Positions 1 through 9,374 of a DNA stretch of 33,167 nucleotides are shown in pieces. Under the pieces are notes generated by a model. The model worked only from the letters and a program-made list of their open reading frames with translations, ran no database searches and was not told where the DNA came from. Each line of letters starts with the position of its first letter. Within the stretch, counting starts at the first letter, position 1. Origin of the DNA: Candidatus Martarchaeota archaeon (lineage in GTDB: Archaea > Micrarchaeota > Micrarchaeia > Micrarchaeales > CABMGC01); NCBI GenBank assembly GCA_023379055.1, contig JAMCSX010000025.1, positions 1 through 33,167 on the forward strand, given 5' to 3'. A program made the translations under genes and the position numbers.

Positions 1-332
1 TGTTTCTTTCCCTGCTTCTTCTCATTTACTCTTCTTAAGAAGTTCTGATATGCCTTTATAAGCCTGTATTCTATCTCGCATCTTGTCTGCGAGTATAGTT
101 TCAGGTATTTTTTGTCTTCTTGAATTATTTCCTTGACAAACCTGTTGAACTGTGCCATCGAGACTTTTGTCTTTCCGTTCTGGTAGGATGCAACTGACTT
201 CTCAAGAATCTTGTTGTAGAACTGTTGTGCAAGGATCAGCCGTTCATCTATTTCTTTCTGCCTTGTGGCATCAGGATAGATCCTGAATTTATAGGCTCTT
301 GTCAGTTCCATGACCTTTATATCGTTATCCAT
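1..332 (-). CDS. tnpB: TnpB (IS200/IS605 family RNA-guided endonuclease), 5' part only, truncated by window edge
   Basis: Reverse complement begins ATGGATAACGATATAAAGGTCATGGAACTG... and is nearly identical to the start of the intact tnpB at 11048; runs off the window at position 1. Confidence 0.9.
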   Translation of the reverse strand, partial: MDNDIKVMELTRAYKFRIYPDATRQKEIDERLILAQQFYNKILEKSVASYQNGKTKVSMAQFNRFVKEIIQEDKKYLKLYSQTRCEIEYRLIKAYQNFLRRVNEKKQGKK

Positions 333-418
333 CTTTATACACTTTTCTGCGGTTCGCTCTCATCCCACCCTCGAAGGGAGCCCGAAGAGGGCGTGGGATT
401 TCACGCTCACGTTGTAAA
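333..418 (-). mobile_element. Left end of TnpB-family element (copy 1)
   Basis: Reverse complement GTGAGCGTGAAATCCCACGCCCTCTTCGGGCTCCCTTCGAGGGTGGGATGAGAGCGAACCGCAGAAAAGTGTATAAAG is shared with copies at 10967, 17068 and 32780; hairpin ATCCCAC...GTGGGAT. Confidence 0.8.
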
Positions 419-460
419 TGTTTATTAACTGTACTATCATAATAATACCCGAATCTAACG

Positions 461-1471
461 GTGCAGAACATGCCATCAAAGACGAAGAAAAACAACACTG
501 AACGCTCAATGCATTCCCTTTGGATAGTGTCATCCGCAGCAATTGTGCTTGCAATCATATCCATGTTTGTAGCAGTATCTGCGGTGATGTACGCTGCGCA
601 GCAAAAAACAGTGCAAGCAACTACTTCTGTAGTGCAGCCAAATTTTGGATCTACTCTGGCAGGAATAGATACGCCGTTGAATAGCACCGACCTTGCAGTT
701 ATAAACAACGCATCCGATGTGTACTTCCAGACTGCCGGAGAGATGTACCTTAATGGGTCACTCTCAGATCCAATATTTACAAGCAACAACAAGGTTGCGC
801 CATTCATGGTAAACGGCAAGCCTTCAGTAATCTACCTTGGATCTATAACCTGCATATTCTGCGGTGAGAACAGGTGGGCAATGGCTCTCGCACTCTCGAA
901 GTTCGGTAAATTCTCGCAGTTGTTTACCGGATACTCCTCTTTTGGCGACGGCGACGTGCCAACGCTGTATTGGGCAGCTGATAATTACAATTCATCTGGC
1001 GATAGCGTAAAGAATTATTATTCGAGCAGCTATGTGAATTTTGTATCCATAGAAGATATCAATCCGATTCGAGGGGGCTTCTTACTTAATTCGCCTTCAA
1101 AAATAATCCAGGATCTCAATGCAACCGAAAATAAGAGCGCTATAGGGGCGTTTAACTACATAATAAACCTTAGCGCAGTAAAAGCAACAGCATTCATGGG
1201 AACCCCATATACTATATGGGGAACCCATCAGTTCTCAGGGGCTGATGCTGAGGTGTTCGGCAACACTACGCCTTCAGGAAGCGTCATCGACCTGACATAC
1301 ATGACTCACGCGCAGGTATTCTCCCAGCTTTCACAGCCTCAGGACCAGTTTGCATGGAGCGAGTATGCTGCAGCTGACATATACATTGCCTCACTGTGCC
1401 AGTCGCTGAACAATACTGTGCAAGTATGTTCGCTTCCTGCAATCAGATCAATAGAGGCACGAATAGCGTAA
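461..1471 (+). CDS. DUF929-like, membrane-anchored thioredoxin-like protein
   Basis: N-terminal transmembrane segment, then VIYLGSITCIFCGENRWAMALALSKFG, resembling the CxxC motif region of archaeal DUF929 proteins. Confidence 0.7.
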   Translation: MQNMPSKTKKNNTERSMHSLWIVSSAAIVLAIISMFVAVSAVMYAAQQKTVQATTSVVQPNFGSTLAGIDTPLNSTDLAVINNASDVYFQTAGEMYLNGSLSDPIFTSNNKVAPFMVNGKPSVIYLGSITCIFCGENRWAMALALSKFGKFSQLFTGYSSFGDGDVPTLYWAADNYNSSGDSVKNYYSSSYVNFVSIEDINPIRGGFLLNSPSKIIQDLNATENKSAIGAFNYIINLSAVKATAFMGTPYTIWGTHQFSGADAEVFGNTTPSGSVIDLTYMTHAQVFSQLSQPQDQFAWSEYAAADIYIASLCQSLNNTVQVCSLPAIRSIEARIA

Positions 1472-1512
1472 CTCAATAACGCAATATATATTACCGAATT
1501 AGTGCATTGCAC

Positions 1513-2046
1513 ATGGCCACAAAAAATAAAATATCTACGAACAGCGCGAACCGCAGGATCAACACTGCGATACGCATATTCAGCCATCCTCTCTACATTC
1601 TTATCGCAGTGCTTGGCTCATCGGCCTTCTTTTATATATTCCATTACCTTATATCCCGCTCAAACAACGGCGTATTCATCATATTCACACCAATATACCT
1701 GATATACGCGCTGGTTATAACATCCGGTATACTATTCTCAATAAGCGTATTTGCAATAATCCATTCGGTGGCATCAAGAAGATCAGGGGTATCGGGCGGC
1801 ATTGCCTCTGCCCTTCTTCCAGCCGCAGGAAGCCTTATAGCCAGTTGCGGATGCTCGTTTTCCCTCCTTGCATCCATTCTCCTGTTTCTTGGAATAAACA
1901 CGTTCGAGGCGGCAGGCATAATCTCATTCATAGGCAGCTACCAGGCCTGGATAATACTTGCAATGATATCCGCAAACATATTGATGATAATATACTATCT
2001 CGGGAAGCCGTTCGGGCTCCACCAACCTCTGCGCAAGCGCGGCTAG
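1513..2046 (+). CDS. Small multi-spanning membrane protein with CGC motif (ASCGCSFSLL)
   Basis: 177-aa hydrophobic ORF just downstream of the DUF929-like gene and co-directional; ATG at 1513 chosen over the one at 1507. Confidence 0.55.
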   Translation: MATKNKISTNSANRRINTAIRIFSHPLYILIAVLGSSAFFYIFHYLISRSNNGVFIIFTPIYLIYALVITSGILFSISVFAIIHSVASRRSGVSGGIASALLPAAGSLIASCGCSFSLLASILLFLGINTFEAAGIISFIGSYQAWIILAMISANILMIIYYLGKPFGLHQPLRKRG

Positions 2047-2128
2047 GATGCGACATTACCAACCATGGACTATGTGGGCTTCCAATGGCGCTTTGACTGA
2101 CAGACATCTCCCATTCGGCCGGGCCAAC

Positions 2129-4801
2129 CTAGGCGCTAATCTTTGCACGCTTTCTGTCATCTTTCCTTTCATGCAGGAACTTGTACCACAGATCGTCGCT
2201 TAGTCCAAGCCCCTTCCTAAGCCGTGGGCTGAAGACATGGCTGAGTACCTCCCCTTCTCTCGCATTGATCTCAGTATACAGGTATCCAGTCTGGCCGTTA
2301 TTCCGGGCAACTGCAGATCCCAGTGTCTTCACATAAGTATCCGTGGAAGTCTCCGCCATTGTCGGCGCCTGCACAGCCTCGAAGTCATTTGTCACCACAT
2401 CCCTAACAACGTGGCCATGCCCTGTCCATATGAACTTTGATGAGCCCCTCTTGTTTTCAAAATGGCTGACTACTGTCGACTCCTTGCTTGAAAGTCCGTG
2501 TCTTATCTCGACTGGTATGTCCCTAATTACAAAAGTCTCTGCACCTATGTCCTGTCCAGACGCCTTCTTAACATAGTCATATTTATGCTCTTTCCAGTCC
2601 TCGGGCAGCCCAAGCTTCTCGCGTGCTCCGTCAAGCATTGCATATATCTGCCCTGCGACCGCTGACGCCTCGTCCCTGGTTATATCCCTAGTGGACTTGT
2701 TATCATGATTCCCTGAGGACACAACAACATACCCTCCTCTCTTTACCACATCGAATATCAGCTCCCTGAGCGGCTCTACGAATACTTCGGGCTGTGCATC
2801 GGTGTTGTGTATCACAGAGTTCCTCAGCTTCTCGTATCTCTCTATCATAAGTTCTGTTCTCTTTTCTGCTGTCACCCCATTCTTTTTCAGCCAGTAATCG
2901 TACTCGCGCATTATGTTCGGATCGTTCTCTACTCTTGGGGCATCCATGTGCTTCTGAAGGTTCCCCTCAATATTGTCGCCATTTAGTATAAGCACGTCCG
3001 GCTTGAGCTTAAGGGCATCCTCTGCAGCTGCCTTGAGCAGCCTCAGATCGCCAAAATTGCCTATATGTACATCTGAAAACTCAACCACGTGTATGTTCTC
3101 CGCAGCATCCGGTGCGGTTCTGCCAGCGTTAGGAACCAGCGACCTAAGAAGTTGCTCGTCTGCATATTCAAGTTCAGCATCTGTTATCTCAGATGGCCTC
3201 TTGCCCCTAATCAATGCCCTCTGCAGTTCAGGGTCGCGGCTTATGTCGCCAGATTTAATCACTGTACCAAGCTTCTTCACCAGCAGCTCAATTACTTCCG
3301 CCTCCTCCCTGTCCGATAGCAGCCTGTGCTCCTCCAGCAATGCAGGCTTTAAGGTCTCATGCACCAGGTTTCCAGACCCTTCTATTCTTATCATGCTTAC
3401 GCTTGTATCAATGAGCCCCCGCTCTGGCAGCCTTGTCTCATCAGTCCTTGTCCTGTTCAGGTACTGTCTTGTGGCCTCTGCAGCTGACAGGAAAGGTCCC
3501 TTTGCAAGTGTAGCAATTACTGTATCCGTCTGATCCTTCCATGGATCTATGGCAAACGACGTGAATGTTGATTTTCCCCCAACCAGCACGTTCAGAGCTG
3601 CAGAATCAATCTTACGCTTCTGCTCTCTTCCGAGGCTCTCGACCACGTTAAATGTCCTTTTCAGGAGAGTTGTATTGCCGCTTCTCTCGTACATTCCTGA
3701 CCCAAGTCTTAATCCGTCAGTAACAACCAGATTCGAAGCGCAGTGCACAGAAGACGAACTTATCTCATATACTGCAAGCTTCTCTGTTTGTATTGTCACA
3801 TTCATAGACCTTCCAATAGCGTCCTTAACCAGTGACAGGTACTCTGATCTTGCAAGCTCTGAAAGTACGTCGTTTATGTCTTTTGGCAGCGGTATATGGC
3901 CTATAAACCTGAAGTTGCCCCCGAACCTCTGCATCATTTGCTGCGCAGTCTCCCCATCAACAGTCTCTTTCAGCCTCTTTGAAAGTGCATGCCTCCTGTT
4001 TCCAAGGATCTTTACCTCCTTCTCAAGGGCTTCATATTCTGTTGATCCTGTTGCAACGAGTTCAGGCGTGAGCCTGGCGTTCGCATCGTCAATTTTAACC
4101 TTTACCTCATCAAGCATCTGTTTTATCTTTTCCTTCGGTATTTTGGAGAATGCATGCTGCTCAAGTATGTTGAAAAGCTCAATACGGTAGTTCTCCTCTG
4201 CCTTCTGCTCCTTTCTCAGCTTCAGGTTCTTCTTCTGCTTCGAGAGCTCATCATTAAGCCCAACGAGCGCGTCTTGATTCGATGCGCCTTCAATCCTCCT
4301 CTTCAGGTCGGATACCGCAAGTCCAAGATTCTCTATCTCGTGGCTCCTGAGGTCTACCTGTGCCATGGCCTCGTCCCTGTATTCCTCTATCGCCTCATGA
4401 GGCGTTCTGCCCGCAAGTGCCCTAGAGTACTTCTGCTTTATGTCTATTATGTTCCTCAGGTCTGACCATCCAAACACATATATCAATTGTGAATCTTCAG
4501 GAAGAGATGATTTAATCCTCTCTATACTGGGCCTGACCACTTGTGCGGCAGCCTCAAGATTCTTTATTCCATCAACTATTACGGAGAGCTTGTCATGGTT
4601 GAGTGGCCCTCCCCTATTAAGCGGCATGTCTGGAAGAAGACCTCCGTTTACAACAAGCACGTCCGGCTTCTCATTGTCAGGAAGCCCCTTCAGGTAGTGG
4701 GCAAGGCCTATCAGTCCATCTTCATATGCATACTTCTTTGCGCAGTTTATCTCCGAGATTACAAGTACGTTGTACGAATCCTTAGAGACATTTGCCACCA
4801 T
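2129..4801 (-). CDS. Large two-domain calcineurin-like metallophosphoesterase
   Basis: 890 aa; C-terminal half has FSDVHIG, LNGDNIEGN, SSGNHDN, TGHGHV metallophosphoesterase motifs; central coiled-coil-like region; N-terminal half has degenerate equivalents (ISEINC, VNGGLLP, FGWSDL). Confidence 0.75.
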   Translation of the reverse strand: MVANVSKDSYNVLVISEINCAKKYAYEDGLIGLAHYLKGLPDNEKPDVLVVNGGLLPDMPLNRGGPLNHDKLSVIVDGIKNLEAAAQVVRPSIERIKSSLPEDSQLIYVFGWSDLRNIIDIKQKYSRALAGRTPHEAIEEYRDEAMAQVDLRSHEIENLGLAVSDLKRRIEGASNQDALVGLNDELSKQKKNLKLRKEQKAEENYRIELFNILEQHAFSKIPKEKIKQMLDEVKVKIDDANARLTPELVATGSTEYEALEKEVKILGNRRHALSKRLKETVDGETAQQMMQRFGGNFRFIGHIPLPKDINDVLSELARSEYLSLVKDAIGRSMNVTIQTEKLAVYEISSSSVHCASNLVVTDGLRLGSGMYERSGNTTLLKRTFNVVESLGREQKRKIDSAALNVLVGGKSTFTSFAIDPWKDQTDTVIATLAKGPFLSAAEATRQYLNRTRTDETRLPERGLIDTSVSMIRIEGSGNLVHETLKPALLEEHRLLSDREEAEVIELLVKKLGTVIKSGDISRDPELQRALIRGKRPSEITDAELEYADEQLLRSLVPNAGRTAPDAAENIHVVEFSDVHIGNFGDLRLLKAAAEDALKLKPDVLILNGDNIEGNLQKHMDAPRVENDPNIMREYDYWLKKNGVTAEKRTELMIERYEKLRNSVIHNTDAQPEVFVEPLRELIFDVVKRGGYVVVSSGNHDNKSTRDITRDEASAVAGQIYAMLDGAREKLGLPEDWKEHKYDYVKKASGQDIGAETFVIRDIPVEIRHGLSSKESTVVSHFENKRGSSKFIWTGHGHVVRDVVTNDFEAVQAPTMAETSTDTYVKTLGSAVARNNGQTGYLYTEINAREGEVLSHVFSPRLRKGLGLSDDLWYKFLHERKDDRKRAKISA

Positions 4802-4979
4802 TTAACCCTCCCATAATTAATTAGGATGCTTCTGGAGATTATATAAACCTAATCTGCAAAGAGCAACATTCGCAGTTCTGGAACAGGCCAATAGCAGTGG
4901 CTGCTGGCCACCAACTCATGCCCATTTGTCGTTGGCATACCACATAACTTAAAAGCTTTATTATTCATATAAAGGATTC

Positions 4980-5459
4980 ATGGAGGGTCTATTTCCGCTC
5001 GGCACTGGAATAAGCCGTGTCCGAGGCATTGTAAACCTGATAAAGCAGCACAAAGGACGCATGGAGATATCAGAGCTTGCAGAGGAGTCTGAGGAGGATG
5101 TAGACGATCTCCTGCCGCTCATCGAGGCGTGCAAGATGCTAAAGTTCGTCACAGTGGAGGACTCTGTACTAAGATTGACCGAGAAAGGAGCCAGGCTTAC
5201 TTTTTCAAATTTTTCGAAATCAATAAAAGAAGGGCTTGATGATGTTGAACCATTCAAATCAACGCTTAAAATAGTCAACGAACGCCAGATCACCTCAGCA
5301 GAGCTCTTCTCGAAGCTCAGGAGCAGGGGCATAATGTTTCATGGCGACGAAGCCGCAAACGACATAATGCTCAAGCGACTTCTCATAAGATGGGGGGTGC
5401 GCTCAAAGCTTATAGAGTACGACCCACAGAATGACGTCTGGTCAAAGGCAAGGGTCTGA
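4980..5459 (+). CDS. Stand-alone AAA-associated C-terminal domain-like protein (PF09821-type)
   Basis: ISRVRGIVNLIKQHKGRMEISELAEESEEDVDDLLPLIEACKMLKFVTVEDSVLRLTEKGARLTF resembles the C-terminal extension of NitT/TauT-type ABC ATPases; TATA-like CTTAAAAGC about 25 nt upstream. Confidence 0.6.
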   Translation: MEGLFPLGTGISRVRGIVNLIKQHKGRMEISELAEESEEDVDDLLPLIEACKMLKFVTVEDSVLRLTEKGARLTFSNFSKSIKEGLDDVEPFKSTLKIVNERQITSAELFSKLRSRGIMFHGDEAANDIMLKRLLIRWGVRSKLIEYDPQNDVWSKARV

Positions 5460-5623
5460 ACAGATTTTCCATCTGCATGGAAATATTGCCTATTAAATTT
5501 CTTCTAACATAGTCTGTGCCAGATCAGGTTTAACGTCGGTGAATATTCTAATCTTAAACAGGATTTTATACATGATGATGGCTTTAAATATCTGGGATTT
5601 CATAACCCTCTCTGGGTGGGTAT

Positions 5624-5950
5624 ATGAAGACAACAACTAGACCAACACAGGCAAGTCTGAATGAAGACTTGATAAATAAGGCAACAATCGGAAATCTCGA
5701 AGGAGTAAAAGCGGCATTCAGGAACGGAGCAGACCTTAATGCATCGGACAGGGGTCTATCCGCAATTGACCATGCAGCCAGAATAGGGCACGCGGACATA
5801 GTCAGGTTTTTCCTAGACTATGGCGCAACTATATCTCCTAAGACCATCAGGATGGCGCAGCTCAGCGGCAGCCAAGAGATGGAACAGCTCATAAAAGCGA
5901 TGAAGGAGAAGCAACAGGGACATGTGCTCGAGGGCGCAATAAGGGAGTAG
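5624..5950 (+). CDS. Ankyrin-repeat protein
   Basis: ATIGNLEGVKAAFRNGADLNASDRGLSAIDHAARIGHADIVRFFLDYGA: consecutive ankyrin repeat pattern. Confidence 0.75.
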   Translation: MKTTTRPTQASLNEDLINKATIGNLEGVKAAFRNGADLNASDRGLSAIDHAARIGHADIVRFFLDYGATISPKTIRMAQLSGSQEMEQLIKAMKEKQQGHVLEGAIRE

Positions 5951-5966
5951 AATCCCTTATGTGGTC

Positions 5967-6716
5967 TCAATGGGCAAGGATCGCGTAGATTTCATCCATT
6001 TTTTTCGATAGGACCTCCGATCTCTTGTCCCTGGGCCTCCCTGCCTTAATGCTTATTACCTTCTTGACTGTTGCAGGCTTGTCTGACAGCACAACTATCT
6101 TGTCTGACAGCTGCACTGCCTCCTCAACGTTGTGTGTCACCATTATAACCGAATTAACTGATATGTTCTTGTTCTCAAGCATGTACACAATATCGGATCT
6201 CAGGGTCTCTGCTGTAAGTTCGTCAAGTGAGCTGAACGGCTCGTCCATAAGTATAACGTTGGGATCGGATACGACTGCCCTTGCTATCCCAACCCTCTGC
6301 TTCATGCCCCCGCTAAGTGCATTCGGATAATAAGAGCCAAATCCCCCGAGTCCGAATCTGTCGAGCAGCTCAGATGCCAGCCTATTCTTCTCAATATCGC
6401 TGAGACCTGACATTGACAGGCCTATCTTCACGTTTTCAAGGTTTGTCAGCCACGGAAGCAGGGCGAAGTCCTGGAATACAAACGACATCTTTCTGTTCGG
6501 GCCAGTTATCTCCTTGTTCATGAATTTCACGCTCCCAGTAGTTGGCTGTATGAGGCCGGCTATTATCCTGAGAAGTGTGGATTTCCCGCAACCCGAAGGC
6601 CCGATTAATGATACAAATTCGCCCTTTTTTGCGGCGAACGATACATTATCCATTATCTCAAGGTTGCTATTCTCGAAGGTGAACGAGACATCATCTACGG
6701 ATACTATTGCCATCAT
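5967..6716 (-). CDS. ABC transporter ATP-binding protein, NitT/TauT (nitrate/sulfonate) type
   Basis: Walker A GPSGCGKST, signature LSGGMKQR, Walker B VILMDEPFSSLD; no C-terminal AAA_assoc extension. Confidence 0.9.
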   Translation of the reverse strand: MMAIVSVDDVSFTFENSNLEIMDNVSFAAKKGEFVSLIGPSGCGKSTLLRIIAGLIQPTTGSVKFMNKEITGPNRKMSFVFQDFALLPWLTNLENVKIGLSMSGLSDIEKNRLASELLDRFGLGGFGSYYPNALSGGMKQRVGIARAVVSDPNVILMDEPFSSLDELTAETLRSDIVYMLENKNISVNSVIMVTHNVEEAVQLSDKIVVLSDKPATVKKVISIKAGRPRDKRSEVLSKKMDEIYAILAH

Positions 6717-6725
6717 AAATTTACC

Positions 6726-8294
6726 TCAGCCATACATCTTTGCTATGCTCCTATAATATTTCTTCCACACGAACGTGTTTATCAGGATAATCATTACTAC
6801 AAGGTTTAAAAGTGCCACAGCCATCAGGACCAATCCGCCGCTAGATATTGCAGTATCCAGCAGCCTGCCAATGCCTATGCCTACAGAGCTTATCACCTGT
6901 GATCCTGACACCCCTGTTGTTGTGAAGTATTCCGCGACTATGCTCGCGTTCCACTCCGCAGCTATTCCAGTTATTGCCCCAGTTATGAGCCCCGGAAGTA
7001 TTGCCTTAAGGTATATGTTCTTCCAGGCATTTGATCCCTTCACACCGAATATCTTCTTGACCTCAAACATGTTTTCAGGGAGCGTGCGCGTGCTTGCCAT
7101 AATCCCGAATATCACATACCATATCCCGCTAAGGAAGAATATCACGAATGCAACATACTCGCCGCCATGCGTGCTCCCATGTACAAAGGTTTCTGCAATA
7201 AGCGGAAGAAGTATGGTTGCAGGGATCGAGGCAAGCACCTGAAACAGAAGTATGTAGCTTGAGGTCTTCTTGGTCATGAATATAAGATATATGCCTACAG
7301 GAACTGCAACTGCAAGTATGACAATAAATGCGATCCATATACGCGCAAAGGACGCCGCAAGCGCAGGTATTACCTCCAATTCGTAACCCAGCAGTATCCT
7401 GTTGGATGCTATCACGTATATTATTGCGGCGGCCATGAGCACTGCCATAATCCTGTAATACGATGACATATCCTTTGTATTTTTGTGTATTGCAGGTTTC
7501 CTCGCTGTTCCCTTACCAGAGCGCGTTACGGCAAATCCTGCCGAATCAAACACCTCTCTATTTCTTGGTATGGCGTGGCCTATCCAGTCAAGCACTCTCT
7601 TCTCGTAACGCGGCAGGACCGCAGATGCATCTGCAGACTGCCCGCGCATGTATCTTGTAGAATATTTTTCGAGGGGCCTGAAGAACAGGAACCTGGTTGC
7701 AACTACAAACGCTACAAACACTCCTATTGCCATTATATACGACGTGCCGGCAAGCGAAGGAAGCACGCTCCCTATTCCGTATGTCACATGGTAGTTTACA
7801 TTGCCAGTAGAGAATATCTCGCTGGTCACTAGGTAAAACAGGCCTATGGCCCATGACAGTATTGACTGCTGCACTATTCTCGGCATGCTTGCTGGCACAT
7901 ATATCCTCCTCAGCCTGCTCCAGAAATCGAAGTGATACATGTCTGCAAGCTCTATGAATTCCTTAGGCATGGTCTTCACCGACTCATACACGCCGAAGAT
8001 TATGTTCCACAGCATGCTGGTTACTATAAGAAATATCACTGCCGCGTTTATTCCTATGTATCCAGGAAGCAGGAACACGAACACGAATATCGCAAATGGA
8101 AAGAATGCAAGTATCGGGATGGTCTGGAGCACGTCCACAACCGGCAGGATTATCCTCTCAGCGCGCGCATTTGTAGCAGCATATATGCCCACGAATATGC
8201 TTATGAATACAGATATGAAGAGCGCAGCAAACATCCTGATCCATGATGCCGATGTATCCACTACCAGCATAAGCAGGAGCGACAGGAAATCCAT
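6726..8294 (-). CDS. ABC transporter permease with two fused BPD_transp_1 domains (duplicated permease)
   Basis: Two membrane domains, each with an EAA-like segment (EFIELADMYHFDFWSRLRRIYVPASMP and NMFEVKKIFGVKGSNAWKNIYLKAILPG). Start set at MDFLSLL (8294) because the longer ORF (to 8483) overlaps the divergent gene. Confidence 0.85.
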   Translation of the reverse strand: MDFLSLLLMLVVDTSASWIRMFAALFISVFISIFVGIYAATNARAERIILPVVDVLQTIPILAFFPFAIFVFVFLLPGYIGINAAVIFLIVTSMLWNIIFGVYESVKTMPKEFIELADMYHFDFWSRLRRIYVPASMPRIVQQSILSWAIGLFYLVTSEIFSTGNVNYHVTYGIGSVLPSLAGTSYIMAIGVFVAFVVATRFLFFRPLEKYSTRYMRGQSADASAVLPRYEKRVLDWIGHAIPRNREVFDSAGFAVTRSGKGTARKPAIHKNTKDMSSYYRIMAVLMAAAIIYVIASNRILLGYELEVIPALAASFARIWIAFIVILAVAVPVGIYLIFMTKKTSSYILLFQVLASIPATILLPLIAETFVHGSTHGGEYVAFVIFFLSGIWYVIFGIMASTRTLPENMFEVKKIFGVKGSNAWKNIYLKAILPGLITGAITGIAAEWNASIVAEYFTTTGVSGSQVISSVGIGIGRLLDTAISSGGLVLMAVALLNLVVMIILINTFVWKKYYRSIAKMYG

Positions 8295-8360
8295 ACCTGT
8301 TAATCCCGACAGGATGAATATAAGTCTTTCCGTGGAAAATATTGTGGTAACTGGTGAATC

Positions 8361-9374
8361 ATGCAAAGAAAAACAAAGAAAATCGATAATAGGACAGCTG
8401 CAAAACGCGGGCCAGTAACGTCGAAGAAAGTTCGTGCTTCTCACAAGAAAACGCGCGCAACAAAGCCAAAAGTTGCCGTGCACATCAATGCACCTGACAT
8501 CGAAGACTTTCTAATCGGCATGGCCATGGAGCACGGCACCAATCAGGGCAATGGCGCAGACGTGGAAAACCTTCTGTACAGCGTGACTGGAGGCATGTCG
8601 GATCTTGGTTACCGATTTGGGTTTTCGATAGGAAAGGCGATCGCCCTAAAGTCAGAAGGTAAAAAATCCTTCGACGAGCTGTTTGGTATTATTGGACTCG
8701 GTGACTCACTATACCACCCGTTCAGGGATAAGGTGATAATAACATCAAGGCCGTCTATCCTCCCTGTATTTCAGCTGAAAAGGAACATTCACATATACGA
8801 GGCAGGGATAATATCAGGTTCCCTGTCTCAGAAGGCAAACATAGTTGTCAATACAATAGAGAAACAGTGTATATACAACGGATCCGAATCCTGCCAATTT
8901 GTTTCGAAGCCAATGTCTGGCAGGCAGCAGCCTGCCTGGATAGGGGTTGATGCGGCAGCAGATGCGATAGCGCACGCAATAGCCTTCAGGCATTTCTCAA
9001 GGCATGACGGCGAGTACATGCGCGCACTTGCATACCTTCCTCTTATCGAAGGCAATATGGGCAAGCATGTGTTAAAGATAATGATAATGTCAGGGAAAAA
9101 ACTTGGGGGCATGTCCGGATATCAGGACACTGCCCGTATAGTATCCTCTATAGCTAACTATTTCGGAGCTGCTGACCATCATGTTGAAAAAAGCGGCAGG
9201 AAAACGCTTATAAGATTGCAATACGAGAGCTATAACTCTATGCAGGGCTTTATCTCGCTTGGTGCCGCACTAATGACGGGCTTTTTGGAGTCGATAGGCA
9301 TGTCCGCAAGTGTAAGCTTCATAACGAACAGGGATAAAAGCTATACTACCATAATAGAGGCAAGGAGAGCGTAA
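8361..9374 (+). CDS. V4R (4-vinyl reductase)-like domain protein, probably two V4R-like halves
   Basis: IYEAGIISGSLSQKANIVVNTIEKQCIYNGSESCQFV resembles the V4R C-terminal motif; second related segment FISLGAALMTGFLESIGMSASVSFITNRDKSYTTIIEA; basic N-terminal tail. Confidence 0.5.
   Translation: MQRKTKKIDNRTAAKRGPVTSKKVRASHKKTRATKPKVAVHINAPDIEDFLIGMAMEHGTNQGNGADVENLLYSVTGGMSDLGYRFGFSIGKAIALKSEGKKSFDELFGIIGLGDSLYHPFRDKVIITSRPSILPVFQLKRNIHIYEAGIISGSLSQKANIVVNTIEKQCIYNGSESCQFVSKPMSGRQQPAWIGVDAAADAIAHAIAFRHFSRHDGEYMRALAYLPLIEGNMGKHVLKIMIMSGKKLGGMSGYQDTARIVSSIANYFGAADHHVEKSGRKTLIRLQYESYNSMQGFISLGAALMTGFLESIGMSASVSFITNRDKSYTTIIEARRA

Noticed and set aside
325-819. 164-aa minus-strand ORF overlapping the DUF929-like gene
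   Set aside because: Antisense to a clearly coding gene and overlapping the TnpB left end; no recognisable motifs.
2973-4190. 186-aa and 213-aa plus-strand ORFs
   Set aside because: Ser-rich shadow ORFs antisense to the metallophosphoesterase gene.
5466-5483. Hairpin TTTCCAT-CTGC-ATGGAAA after the AAA_assoc-like gene
   Set aside because: A stable stem but with no T-run; could be a transcript end or chance, not enough to call a terminator.
6775-8418. Several plus-strand ORFs (155, 115, 104, 159 aa)
   Set aside because: All are antisense to the ABC permease and lack motifs.
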